From positions 136,215-200,214 of the forward strand of contig SFGZ01000002.1 of NCBI GenBank assembly GCA_004557505.1: a stretch of DNA of 64,000 nucleotides. The letters run 5' to 3'. Made by a program: the position numbers and the translations under genes. The stretch is from Coriobacteriaceae bacterium (GTDB taxonomy: Bacteria; Actinomycetota; Coriobacteriia; Coriobacteriales; Atopobiaceae). The number at the start of each line of letters is the position of its first letter. The stretch's first letter is position 1. Shown piece by piece: positions 7,712-15,852 of this stretch. The notes beneath the pieces were generated by a model. It was not told the origin of the DNA, did no database searches, and was given only the letters and a program-made list of their open reading frames with translations.

Positions 7712-8920
7712 CTACTGCTGAGCGCGTTGAAGAGAATGGAAGAAAAATGATTTCAGTAACGAGCAGTAGGGGTCAACTCTGTCCAAAGAGCTGTCGTTGC
7801 AGAATGATCGGGCAAGGCATCCGCCCCCACACAGATTGCGATATTCACATGAGCGGCATACTGCGTGTCTATCCACATCAAAAGAAAGAATCTTTTCTAG
7901 TTCGGGAGAGTGAGCCGATTTGCTGCAGAGTTCGCCGGTTATTGCGTTGCCCATCAGAAAAGGAGGAGCTTGCAGCATATGGCAGGGGTATATATTTCCT
8001 CTAACATCAAGGCTGATTTGCCTAACACCGGCATGACATCCTTTTTTTGCAACGAGACAGGGCATGCGTTTAGTTGATTGCATTAAATGATACAGGGTAT
8101 TGGCTAGACCGTTAAGTGATTGGTCGTCGAAGGCGTATTGGCCGAGGTTTCTATTACAGGCGGAGCAAGACAGAAGGCTGAAGCTAACCCTCGCTCCAAT
8201 CTTCCGGGCTAAATCAATGTAGTGGGGTATATCAGTGTAATTCTTCGAATGGATTGTTGGAATCAGGCAGACGTTGATGCCAAGCCCAATCATAGTCTGC
8301 ACGTTGTCCATCACTGTCTCGAACAGGCCAACACCCTTAATTGAGTTTCCGCATTCAGTTCGATAGCTACCAATGGAGACGCAGATAAGGTCTACGTATT
8401 GGGCCATAGCGCGAAGCGTTTCCTTTTTACATGCCGTGCCGTTGGTGGCGATGTCGATATATTTTATCCCGATGCGCTCCTTCGAAAGGCGGATAAGGGC
8501 ATCGATGTCCTTTCGAAGGAACGGTTCTCCTCCGGAAACATGGACACGATCGATTTGGTGATGCTTAAGGAAGCTGAGCATCGTTTCCAGTGATTCGATT
8601 GTGGGATCTGGGTCTGTGGTCCCGTTTCTTGAATAGCAGCCTACGCACGAGAGGTTGCAGCGCTCAGTTACGTGTATATAGGCGCTAGCAGGCAGGGAGA
8701 TGGTAGCGGGTTGTTTGCAGAATCCATGTTGAAACAAAACAGAAAACAACTCTGGATCAGCGATGGCAAAGCCCTTGTCATCAATCGTGCCGTTTACATA
8801 CGAATCCCAAAGTGCCGCTCCCCGTTCTGTTAGACCGACCAGACACCCGTTTTCGAAGTTGCCAAGCAGGTTTATGCCCGAACAAACGAAGTGCTCAACA
8901 TTCGTATTGCATGTGTTCAT
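7712..8920 (-). CDS. Radical SAM/SPASM peptide-modifying enzyme
   Basis: The 402-residue enzyme has an N-terminal region (about 20-70, with GCLVGLTERGAALWD) that resembles a peptide-recognition PqqD-like element. A radical SAM core follows with C88, C92 and C95 (CNLSCVGC), then SGGEPFLRKD. A SPASM region rich in cysteines lies at the C-terminus (CHAG, YPCHM, CRSCEYRNLCGGGC). Such enzymes bind three 4Fe-4S clusters and install thioether or C-C links in peptides. The frame is open to 8998, but the ATG at 8920 has AGGAGG six bases upstream and is the likely start. A 29-codon peptide ORF follows nine bases after the stop. The divergent LysR gene probably controls it. The substrate is not proven. 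Confidence 0.8.
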   Translation of the reverse strand: MNTCNTNVEHFVCSGINLLGNFENGCLVGLTERGAALWDSYVNGTIDDKGFAIADPELFSVLFQHGFCKQPATISLPASAYIHVTERCNLSCVGCYSRNGTTDPDPTIESLETMLSFLKHHQIDRVHVSGGEPFLRKDIDALIRLSKERIGIKYIDIATNGTACKKETLRAMAQYVDLICVSIGSYRTECGNSIKGVGLFETVMDNVQTMIGLGINVCLIPTIHSKNYTDIPHYIDLARKIGARVSFSLLSCSACNRNLGQYAFDDQSLNGLANTLYHLMQSTKRMPCLVAKKGCHAGVRQISLDVRGNIYPCHMLQAPPFLMGNAITGELCSKSAHSPELEKILSFDVDRHAVCRSCEYRNLCGGGCLARSFCNDSSLDRVDPYCSLLKSFFFHSLQRAQQ

Positions 8921-9011
8921 TAGTGTCCTCCTGCCCAAAGTATGAACGATGCGGCATGTGTGCTGAAAGTGAATGCTTACGAATGCCGTAACATTCAATC
9001 AATACGTAAAT

Positions 9012-9030
9012 ATCACCGATAAACAGTGAT
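9012..9030. promoter_or_regulatory. LysR-type box between divergent genes
   Basis: The inverted repeat ATCAC-N9-GTGAT, with AT-rich flanks, lies between the radical SAM gene and the divergent LysR gene. It fits the T-N11-A dyad typical of LysR regulators. It sits just upstream of the -10 of the LysR gene (TATAAT at 9040-9045), so it may serve both autoregulation and control of the radical SAM operon. Confidence 0.5.
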
Positions 9031-9039
9031 TTATAACTA

Positions 9040-9045
9040 TATAAT
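9040..9045 (+). promoter_or_regulatory. -10 element of the LysR gene
   Basis: A perfect TATAAT lies 41 bases before the ATG at 9086. No good -35 is visible at 16-18 bases, as expected for a regulator-dependent promoter. Confidence 0.45.
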
Positions 9046-9085
9046 ATGGATGCACAATCTGCTTGGGAGGGGGTCATGTTAAAAA

Positions 9086-9979
9086 ATGAACATCTCACAG
9101 CTTGAATATTATGTTGCTGCAGTTACCGAGGGTAGTTTTGCGCGAGCGGCGCATAGACAATACGTAACTACACAGGCTATCTCTCGAGCAGTCAGAGAGC
9201 TGGAAAGCGAGTTTGGTGTCTCCCTTATGGTTCGGGAAGGGCGTGGGGTCCGGCCAACATCCCTTGGATTGTTGTTTTGCGATCAGGCGAAGCTCATACT
9301 GGGCGAATGTGGGGTGCTCAAATCAATTGCCTCATTGGAGAAAAATGTTGACCGTACGCCTAGAGACATTTCTCTTGCAGTGAGTACAGCGGAATGCAGG
9401 GGTAGCTTGTACCCAAAACGACTTTTGAGATCGGACCGCAATCCTGGTTTGAACTTACGGATTGTGTTTGGCTTAAATGCCTGTTGCCGAAATCTCTTGC
9501 AGGAAGGGTTTGTAAAGATAGCCGTGATAATAGGTGCGTCTTGCAAGGATAATTCATTAAAATATAGCTACATTACTTCCATAGAGCCGCAGTTCACCGT
9601 CTCCTTCGAGAATCCACTCGCTATGAAGCGAGGCTTGAGCGCGAAAGATTTAAATGATATGCGGGTCGCGCTTCCGTTGGACACTGGGTCCTTGGCATAT
9701 TTTAAGCGGTGGCTTTCGGCCTTCGATTCTGAAGTGAGTTTTGAATCGGTTGGGCTTAATGCCGAAGAACATAAATCGTTTCTTGAAAAAGGCGGCGTGG
9801 TTATGGTTTTGGGAAACGATCATTCGGTCCTGCCGAGTGTTAATCACCTAGTGCTTCCCCAGACAGGAAAAACGAGATTGAGACTCCCCGTCTACGCATG
9901 TGCCAATCGAGAGTTCGACTCGGTCTCCTTCAATATGGTGTGCAACCTGTTAAGAGGTGTTGCGAACAAAGCAGGGTAG
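9086..9979 (+). CDS. LysR-family transcriptional regulator
   Basis: This 297-residue protein has the standard N-terminal winged helix (MNISQLEYYVAAVTEGSFAR, then AAHRQYVTTQAISRAVRELE) and an effector-binding domain from about residue 90. The effector domain is divergent and cysteine-containing (NACCRNL, GASCKDN). The ATG at 9086 is the only in-frame start, because TAA lies six bases before it. A GGGAGGGGG stretch lies 12 bases upstream. The gene is divergent from the radical SAM gene, which LysR proteins typically control. AT-richer codon use agrees with the neighbouring radical SAM block. The effector is unknown. Confidence 0.85.
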   Translation: MNISQLEYYVAAVTEGSFARAAHRQYVTTQAISRAVRELESEFGVSLMVREGRGVRPTSLGLLFCDQAKLILGECGVLKSIASLEKNVDRTPRDISLAVSTAECRGSLYPKRLLRSDRNPGLNLRIVFGLNACCRNLLQEGFVKIAVIIGASCKDNSLKYSYITSIEPQFTVSFENPLAMKRGLSAKDLNDMRVALPLDTGSLAYFKRWLSAFDSEVSFESVGLNAEEHKSFLEKGGVVMVLGNDHSVLPSVNHLVLPQTGKTRLRLPVYACANREFDSVSFNMVCNLLRGVANKAG

Positions 9980-10463
9980 GTTACGTCGGACGCGACTATG
10001 CCTACGGGGCGTATTTCCAAATGACGGGAAACCAATAAGTGTTCCAACGACGGGGGCGATGTCCCCCATTTTGAACGGCAGTTAGAAGGCGTCCTCCAAT
10101 TTGCGCTGTATGAGGGCGATTGCCTGCATAATTACCTCTAAAAGAAGGCAAGCGAAATAACGATGATATTGCCTTTTGGCACATATCTGATAAGACTGAA
10201 CATGGCTTTCATGGGTGCTTGCCTCATGCGAAATTCGAGACGCTTGCATCGAGACACCTGCGCTATGTGGCTCTCAAAACCGAACGTCTCCACAGTCGTT
10301 CAATTGTTCGTTGAATGACAACTGAAACACCAATATAAACGAGACATAATGCGGTTATAGTTGAAACGATCTGAGGCTTGCCTTTGAGTGATCTTCGCAA
10401 AGAGGGGAGCGCCCCCTGGAGACCAACAGGCTCCAGGGGAAGAGCCCTTCGGATGGAGAAAAA
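9980..10463. other. Gene-free interval with a hairpin leader
   Basis: I see no supported gene. Composition shifts from AT-rich to GC-rich at the right end. Short ORFs on the minus strand lack ribosome binding sites and homology I can recognise. The only clear element is the hairpin at 10413-10439, listed separately. Confidence 0.4.
10413..10439 (+). promoter_or_regulatory. 9-bp hairpin before the ABC ATPase gene
   Basis: CCCCTGGAG and CTCCAGGGG form a perfect stem around a nine-base loop, ending about 15 bases before the ribosome binding site (GGATGGAG) of the gene at 10464. No T run follows. It may be an operator or an mRNA leader structure controlling the MacB-type exporter. Confidence 0.5.
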
Positions 10464-11189
10464 ATGAAGGACGTCGTAACCGCATGCGGACTGTGCAAGA
10501 GCTTTGACATAGACGCCCGCCCGAGGCGGAGCGTGCGGGTGCTGGACGACATAAGCCTCTCCGTGCCCGCCGGCGAGTTCGTGAGCATCGTGGGGCCAAG
10601 TGGCTCGGGCAAGTCGACCCTGCTGTACTGTCTGGCCGGCCTCATGGATGCGACCTCGGGCACCGTGAGCCTTATGGGAAATGACCTCTCCACGCTCCGT
10701 CGGGAGGCGGTAGCCAAGCTGCGCCGCGCACACGCGGGCTTCGTCTTTCAGTCCTTCTGCCTGATTCCCTCCCTAAACGTCGCCGACAACGTCGCCCTTC
10801 CCTCCCGTCTGGCGGGTAAGAAGGTCTCCGCCCAGGTCGTTGAGGAGCTGCTCGACCAGGTGGGCCTTGGGGGCCGCGGCCTTGATCGCGTCCAGGCGCT
10901 CTCGGGCGGCGAGCAGCAGCGCGTCGCCGTGGCGCGCGCCCTCGCGGGCACCTCCGACGTTATCTTTGCCGACGAGCCCACCGGCTCGCTCGATTCCAAA
11001 AGCGGGGCGAACGTGCTGAGCCTGCTCAAGGAGTCCAATACGAGGCAGGGCAGGACGGTGGTCCTGGTAACGCACGACCTGTCCGCGGCGGCGCTTGCGG
11101 ATCGCGCGATCGTGATTCGCGATGGGAAGCTCGCCGCCGAGGAATCGCGCCCCACGACGGAGCGCCTCTTCGAGCTGGTGGGGGTATAG
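10464..11189 (+). CDS. MacB/LolD-type ABC ATPase
   Basis: The 241-residue ATPase carries Walker A GPSGSGKST (about residues 43-51), Q-loop GFVFQSFCLIPSLN, signature LSGGEQQR and Walker B VIFADEPTGSLD, with the H-loop in VTHD. The Q-loop and ADEPTGSLD motif are diagnostic of the MacB/LolD/FtsE group, which works with FtsX-fold permeases. The next gene starts immediately after its stop and encodes such a permease. In Gram-positive bacteria these pairs often detoxify cell-wall-active peptides or move lipids. A hairpin lies just upstream in the leader. Confidence 0.9.
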   Translation: MKDVVTACGLCKSFDIDARPRRSVRVLDDISLSVPAGEFVSIVGPSGSGKSTLLYCLAGLMDATSGTVSLMGNDLSTLRREAVAKLRRAHAGFVFQSFCLIPSLNVADNVALPSRLAGKKVSAQVVEELLDQVGLGGRGLDRVQALSGGEQQRVAVARALAGTSDVIFADEPTGSLDSKSGANVLSLLKESNTRQGRTVVLVTHDLSAAALADRAIVIRDGKLAAEESRPTTERLFELVGV

Positions 11190-12542
11190 ATGTTCAAGCT
11201 TGCCGTCTCCGACTTCTTCAGCCGCATCTGGATATGGCTGGGCGCCCTTGTGGTCGCCGTCACATGCGGCCTTATCAGCCAGTACGGATTCTGCATCAGG
11301 GGCTCGGCCGAGCAGGCGGGCCACATGTTCGGCTCCGTCGGCTTTTCGCTGCTCCTGTTCACCGGCATGGCAACCGTGCCCGTGGTCACTGCGGTGGGTG
11401 GCTCGGTGGTGGCGCGCCAGCGCAGGTCGTATGCAATGTGGCGGTTGGTCGGCGTGCTTCCGGGCGTCGTGCGGAACGTGGTCCTGGTCCAGCTCTGCAT
11501 GGCCGGGGCCATTGGTGCCACGGTCGGCGCCGTGGTGGCGTCGCTCCTGTATGTGCCAACGATTCCCGTCTTGCTGCCGGAGATGGTGCAGTTCTCGGGC
11601 CTGGAGTCGCTCGCCCGACTATACCCGAGCTGGCCGAAGGTTATTGACTCCGCCCTCCTCTCGGCGGCGCTGTTCGTGCTGGGTGGGCTTGGGCCTGCCA
11701 GGCGGGCCGCGAAGACGAGCCCCATAGCGGCGCTCTCGGAGCTGGAGCGCCCGATGTCAAGGAGGCCCTGGCTGCGCATCCTCGCCTTGGTGCTGTGCCT
11801 CGTGACCTTGGGGCTGCTGTTTGCGTGGATGCGGAGCGATGACGTGGCACCGGTCACGAATGGTGCCTTCTATTTCACCCTGGTGACAGTCGCGCTCTTC
11901 TCCGTCCTGGCTCCCTGGGTTCTCCCCGGCTGCCTTCGCCTGTGGTCCGTCCCGCTCGGCCGGTTTGTTCTGCCGGATCTGGCCAGGAGGGGGGCCGAGC
12001 ACGCGCTGGCGAGCAGCGCCTCCATAGAGCTCCCCATCACGATTGGCTTTGGGATGCTCGCGGGCTTCCACTCGATGTTCATGCCTCTGGGGGAGTGGTA
12101 CGCGGCCCACTCCCTGGGCTTTGACGCGACGCTCAACCAGACGGCTCAGGTTGCCCTCTTTGGCGGTCCCATCGCTATCTGCCTCGTGGGGGCCATGGCC
12201 AGCGCCCTGGTCTCCTCGGGAGAGCACAGCCGGAGCGCCGCGTCCCTCATGCTGGTGGGGATGACCCCCAGGGAGGCTCTCGGCGTGAGTCTCTGGGAGT
12301 CGCTCATGCACGTGGTGAACGCCCTGCTGGCCGGAGCCCTTACGGTGCTCGTCTCATCCACCTGCATCCGCCTCGCCCTTGGGGTCTTTCCGGCCGGTGG
12401 CGTGGACCTGCTGCCCGGGCTGCCCGTTGGCGTTGCGGGGCTTCTCTTCGTTGGGCTGGTGCTCTGTACAAGCACGCTGCACGGGATTGTGGCGGCGGCG
12501 ACCTGTGTGGGTGACGCCGCCCGAGGGGATGTGGATACCTAG
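11190..12542 (+). CDS. FtsX-type ABC permease
   Basis: The 450-residue protein has a helix at the N-terminus, a first bundle of three helices around residues 45-170, a basic cytoplasmic linker (ARRAAKTSPIAALSELERP) and a second multi-helix region after residue 195. The stretch ARRAAKTSPIAAL is the conserved cytoplasmic motif of FtsX-fold permeases. It directly abuts the ATPase gene with no gap. It resembles BceB/SalY-like permeases but lacks a large extracellular domain. A two-component system is not adjacent. Export of a peptide or lipid is likely, with substrate unknown. Confidence 0.8.
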   Translation: MFKLAVSDFFSRIWIWLGALVVAVTCGLISQYGFCIRGSAEQAGHMFGSVGFSLLLFTGMATVPVVTAVGGSVVARQRRSYAMWRLVGVLPGVVRNVVLVQLCMAGAIGATVGAVVASLLYVPTIPVLLPEMVQFSGLESLARLYPSWPKVIDSALLSAALFVLGGLGPARRAAKTSPIAALSELERPMSRRPWLRILALVLCLVTLGLLFAWMRSDDVAPVTNGAFYFTLVTVALFSVLAPWVLPGCLRLWSVPLGRFVLPDLARRGAEHALASSASIELPITIGFGMLAGFHSMFMPLGEWYAAHSLGFDATLNQTAQVALFGGPIAICLVGAMASALVSSGEHSRSAASLMLVGMTPREALGVSLWESLMHVVNALLAGALTVLVSSTCIRLALGVFPAGGVDLLPGLPVGVAGLLFVGLVLCTSTLHGIVAAATCVGDAARGDVDT

Positions 12543-12682
12543 GCCGACGCGGTGGATGCCCTAAGCGCGCAAGAGCGGCCGTTCGGGAATCAGCCCCTTG
12601 GCTTGCGCGAGATTCTTAACGGGATGCCCGAGGCTTCGCCCGCCACCAACCTAATTGCCTTATTTGTGTCGCGTATGTCTGC

Positions 12683-12688
12683 GATAAT
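12683..12688 (+). promoter_or_regulatory. Extended -10 upstream of the SPFH cluster
   Basis: GATAAT preceded by TGC (TGCGATAAT) lies about 110 bp before the SPFH gene, in an AT-rich patch of an otherwise GC-rich spacer. A weak TTATTT lies 17 bases upstream. Likely the start of the five-gene transcript. Confidence 0.35.
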
Positions 12689-12797
12689 ATGAGCGCTTGG
12701 AGAGCCTTCGCGGCTCCCAGGCGCCCGGCGCGCTCCGCGCCGTCTTTGCAGAACGTCGCTCGGGGCAACCCGCCTTGGTGGAAAGGAAGTGCTGGCC

Positions 12798-14201
12798 ATG
12801 TCATTGTTTCATAGCGACAACCCCAAGGAGGAGCAGCATAGCGGCATCCTTGGCGCCTTCTCGGTCGACAACATAAAGTGGGAGCCGGAGGATGTGGCAG
12901 GCGCGTCTCTTGTCGCCTTCCGGTATCCCTACGAGGATTTTCCCAATGGGTCCTATCTTCATGTGGCCCAGTCCCAGATGGCGGTCTTCACCAACAACCT
13001 TGGCGCGGACAGTTCCTCTGACGGTTCCGCAGGGCAGAGCTCCCAGGTGAGCGTATTCGTTGGGCCCTGCAAGATAAAGCTGGACACCGGGGACAGCCGC
13101 TTTGCCCCCTTCCGCAACGTGACCCACTCCCTCACGGGCGGCTCGTCTGCGTTCCACTCGGTGGTCTACTTCATCAACACCAACTACATGAACGAGCTCC
13201 GGTGGGGGACAACCGACCCCGTGCTGGTGCAGGATCCCGAGGAAGAGGTCAACGTCCACGTTCGCGCATACGGTCTGTTTGGCGCGCACATCGAGCAGAG
13301 CGATCCGGGCATCGCGCCAATCCAGGCACGCAAGTTCCTGGTGAAGGTCGTGGGTACACGCGGGCAGTACTCGCAGGACGAGCTCACGTCATTCATGCGC
13401 GCGAAGATCCTCGAGTACGTGCCGGACCTCCTCGCCAACGCCATCACGGAACAGCGCATTCCCATCCTCAAGATCTCTGCGCACCTGAGCGACTTCTCCG
13501 CCGTCATGGCAGGCAAGCTCGGCGACTACTTCGACGCCTTCGGCCTCACGCTGGACAACTTCTCCTTCAACAGCATCAAGCCTTTCGAGGATGACCTTGC
13601 CGCCATCAACGAGATGAAGATCCAGCGCAAGAGGAGCATCCTCGAGGCGCAGGGCAACGCCGCCCAGATGGATATCGAGTCCGAGGCGCTGGCACGCAAG
13701 CGGGCACGCGAGGGCTACTCCTACCAGCAGGAGCGCGGCATGGATGTCATGCAGGCCGCCGCATCCAACGAGGGCGGCGGGTCATCTCAGCTCATGGGTG
13801 CGGGCATGGGGCTTGGCATGGGCGTTGGGATGGGCGGCGCCATGGGCGTCGGGTTCGCCAGCCTTGCCAGCGAGACCATCGGCGCCGCCTCCGGCCCCTC
13901 TGGCAATGGCGCAGGTTCCGGCTCCGATGTCCGGGGGTCCGATGCCCCATCGGAGGGGCCGCAGGCCGTCTGCCCCACGTGCGGGCGCGCGAACCCCGCC
14001 GGCGCGAAGTTCTGCGTGGAGTGCGGCGGCAAGCTCGAGGCCGGACTGGTCTGCCCCTCGTGCGGCAAGGCCAATCCCTCCGGGGCCAAGTTCTGCCTTG
14101 AGTGCGGCGCGAGGCTTGCAAACCCCACCTGCCCCAGCTGCGGTGCCCAGCTTCCCGAGGGCACCAAGTTCTGCCCCAACTGCGGAACCAAGATTCGGTA
14201 A
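12798..14201 (+). CDS. SPFH-domain protein with three zinc ribbons (YdjI-like)
   Basis: This 467-residue protein has an SPFH/virion-core-like domain over about residues 15-290, as in B. subtilis YdjI. A charged helical stretch (MKIQRKRSILEAQGNAAQMD) and a Gly/Met-rich hydrophobic segment (GMGLGMGVGMGGAMGVGF) follow. Three C-terminal zinc ribbons follow, each with two CxxC pairs (CPTCG/CVECG, CPSCG/CLECG, CPSCG/CPNCG). SPFH proteins scaffold membrane microdomains; zinc ribbons suggest recruitment of partners. The ATG at 12798 is preferred over GTG 12789 because AAAGGAAG sits nine bases before it. It heads a cluster of five same-strand genes of unknown role. YdjI relatives act in membrane stress, but here no PspA gene is adjacent. 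Confidence 0.8.
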   Translation: MSLFHSDNPKEEQHSGILGAFSVDNIKWEPEDVAGASLVAFRYPYEDFPNGSYLHVAQSQMAVFTNNLGADSSSDGSAGQSSQVSVFVGPCKIKLDTGDSRFAPFRNVTHSLTGGSSAFHSVVYFINTNYMNELRWGTTDPVLVQDPEEEVNVHVRAYGLFGAHIEQSDPGIAPIQARKFLVKVVGTRGQYSQDELTSFMRAKILEYVPDLLANAITEQRIPILKISAHLSDFSAVMAGKLGDYFDAFGLTLDNFSFNSIKPFEDDLAAINEMKIQRKRSILEAQGNAAQMDIESEALARKRAREGYSYQQERGMDVMQAAASNEGGGSSQLMGAGMGLGMGVGMGGAMGVGFASLASETIGAASGPSGNGAGSGSDVRGSDAPSEGPQAVCPTCGRANPAGAKFCVECGGKLEAGLVCPSCGKANPSGAKFCLECGARLANPTCPSCGAQLPEGTKFCPNCGTKIR

Positions 14202-14213
14202 GGAGGCATGGTC

Positions 14214-14912
14214 ATGAGCGAGTCCACGAAGCGCGTCATCATTGGTGAGGCAATCGCCGAGGTAGCGTGGTTCATCATCATGCTCACTGCCATAGGCATC
14301 TTCACGAACCCCATCGTCTTTGTCGTCTCCATCATGTTTGGGGTGCTGGCGTTTGTGGCGTCGGCAGTCTCGGTCCTCGTCAACGACCGCGATGCGCGCT
14401 CGTCCGGGGCCCCGGTTGAGGTGAGATCGCTTCCCGTCGTGGTCTCCCTGGGGTACTTTGCCGCCGCCCTCATTGCCAACACCATCTTCTGCGTGGGCTC
14501 CCCGGCCATGACGAGCACGACCGCCCCCATCGTGGTGAATGTGGTCCTGCTCGCCCTGATGGCTGTCATCAGGATGGGCGTTGACTCCTACCAGCGGGTC
14601 GCCGAGAGAAACGTCGAGAAGGTGTCCGCAAGCATTGCCGGCACGTCTGCCATAGGCCAGGAGATCTCTCGCCTCCTTGCGCGGGCGGAAAACCCCGAGG
14701 TCAAGGCCGAGCTCCGCAAGCTCAAGGAGGAGTTCGACTATAGCCCGAGCGTATCTGGGCCCAGCGCGCAGGTCGTCGAGCAAGAGTTTCTCTCCGCGCT
14801 CGCCGCCGTTGACGCCTCGCTGGCGCGCGGTGACGCTCCGGAGACAGCGCTTGCCCTCGTGAGGAAGGCCGGGGGAGTCTGGAAAAAGCGCAACGCCGCC
14901 ATGTCCGCGTAG
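14214..14912 (+). CDS. Four-helix membrane protein with cytoplasmic tail
   Basis: I do not recognise the family. The 232-residue protein has four hydrophobic segments (about residues 14-32, 36-56, 78-97 and 104-122). A soluble helical C-terminal half of about 110 residues follows, with the charged stretch ENPEVKAELRKLKEEFDYSP. ATG at 14214 has AAGGAGG seven bases upstream. The ATG at 14208 is too close to the same site. It follows the SPFH gene by 12 bp, so the two are co-translated. The tail could be the part that contacts the zinc-ribbon proteins encoded on either side. Function unknown. Confidence 0.7.
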   Translation: MSESTKRVIIGEAIAEVAWFIIMLTAIGIFTNPIVFVVSIMFGVLAFVASAVSVLVNDRDARSSGAPVEVRSLPVVVSLGYFAAALIANTIFCVGSPAMTSTTAPIVVNVVLLALMAVIRMGVDSYQRVAERNVEKVSASIAGTSAIGQEISRLLARAENPEVKAELRKLKEEFDYSPSVSGPSAQVVEQEFLSALAAVDASLARGDAPETALALVRKAGGVWKKRNAAMSA

Positions 14913-14933
14913 GCAAGCCAAGGGGTGTAGACA

Positions 14934-15749
14934 ATGGAGGTTCAAGGGCTTTCCTGCCATGGCTGCGGAAGCACAGACGTCGGCTTTGACCCAAAGACCC
15001 GCAAGATCCACTGCAGGCAGTGCGGGCGCGAGGAGTACTACTCGCGTGCTCAGTTGGGCGCGACGGGCAAGGTCGCCTTTGCGAAGGACAACGCCATCCA
15101 GTTCTTCAAGGATGGCAACTGGTCGAGCGCGCGCACGTTCGCCAACGACGTCCTCAACACCATGCAGGACAACGCGGCGGCGCTTTTCATCGTTGCCTAT
15201 TGCGACGAGTTCGAAGATGGGCGAAGCGGGGCCGTAGAGGAGTTCTTCGGCAGGGTGGGGCCCATGGCCCTGGAATACGGCGAGGTGCGCGACCTCATCG
15301 AGCTCTTCGAGGGCGCCCTGTACAACATGCGCGACTACGAGGCCCAGATGGTCACCGTGGTCATCGAGAACATGCAAGGCGCCGAGGACCGCCAGACCCT
15401 CGAGGGCTTCATCGAGACCGTCTGCCCGTACTGCATCTCCCGGTATGCCTCGGAAGACTTCCTCAGCGACGAGCGCGCTGCGCTCTACCGGGACATCGCC
15501 AGCCACTGCGATGTGCCAAAGACCTGTTTCGCCCTGCTCAAGGGCATACGGGAAAACCCGGGCTCGCCCTACCGAACGGGGTCGTTTAGGATGCGCGCCC
15601 ACACGGGGTACTTCCTCGAGCACTACGTGGAACCGGTTGGGCGCATCATCCAGGAGATGAGGCCCAGCTCGGTCAAGGCGAAGTTCGTGCAGGCCTACCA
15701 GCAGTTGTCCGACCAATATCGAAGTGACGCCAGCGCCGCATCCGGATAG
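14934..15749 (+). CDS. TFIIB-type zinc-ribbon protein of unknown function
   Basis: The 271-residue protein begins with a single zinc ribbon (CHGCGS and CRQCGR at about residues 8-32), similar to TFIIB-type ribbons. A soluble helical region of about 230 residues follows, without membrane segments. The remainder looks like helical repeats (SARTFANDVLNTMQDNAAAL and similar), possibly TPR-like. It lies 21 bp after the membrane protein gene. The same ribbon-plus-helical design recurs next to SPFH/YdjI-like genes in other anaerobes as I recall, but I cannot verify this. No enzymatic motif is seen. A scaffold role is an inference. Confidence 0.65.
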   Translation: MEVQGLSCHGCGSTDVGFDPKTRKIHCRQCGREEYYSRAQLGATGKVAFAKDNAIQFFKDGNWSSARTFANDVLNTMQDNAAALFIVAYCDEFEDGRSGAVEEFFGRVGPMALEYGEVRDLIELFEGALYNMRDYEAQMVTVVIENMQGAEDRQTLEGFIETVCPYCISRYASEDFLSDERAALYRDIASHCDVPKTCFALLKGIRENPGSPYRTGSFRMRAHTGYFLEHYVEPVGRIIQEMRPSSVKAKFVQAYQQLSDQYRSDASAASG

Positions 15750-15852
15750 CGCCCTGCCCCACAGCGCTCTCCCGTATGGGCCGGCGACGCTGCGGAGCGG
15801 TGGCGGCTTTTGGCCAAGGCGAGGCTTTCAAACGTATGAGAGGTGATAGCGA

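Noticed and set aside
8921..8998. Extended N-terminus of the radical SAM protein
   Set aside because: The ATG at 8920 has AGGAGG at ideal spacing, while the upstream ATG has none and the extra residues are not enzyme-like.
8921..9098. Minus-strand small ORF upstream of the radical SAM gene as a peptide precursor
   Set aside because: It overlaps the start of the LysR gene, extends into the radical SAM gene in another frame and lacks a good ribosome binding site.
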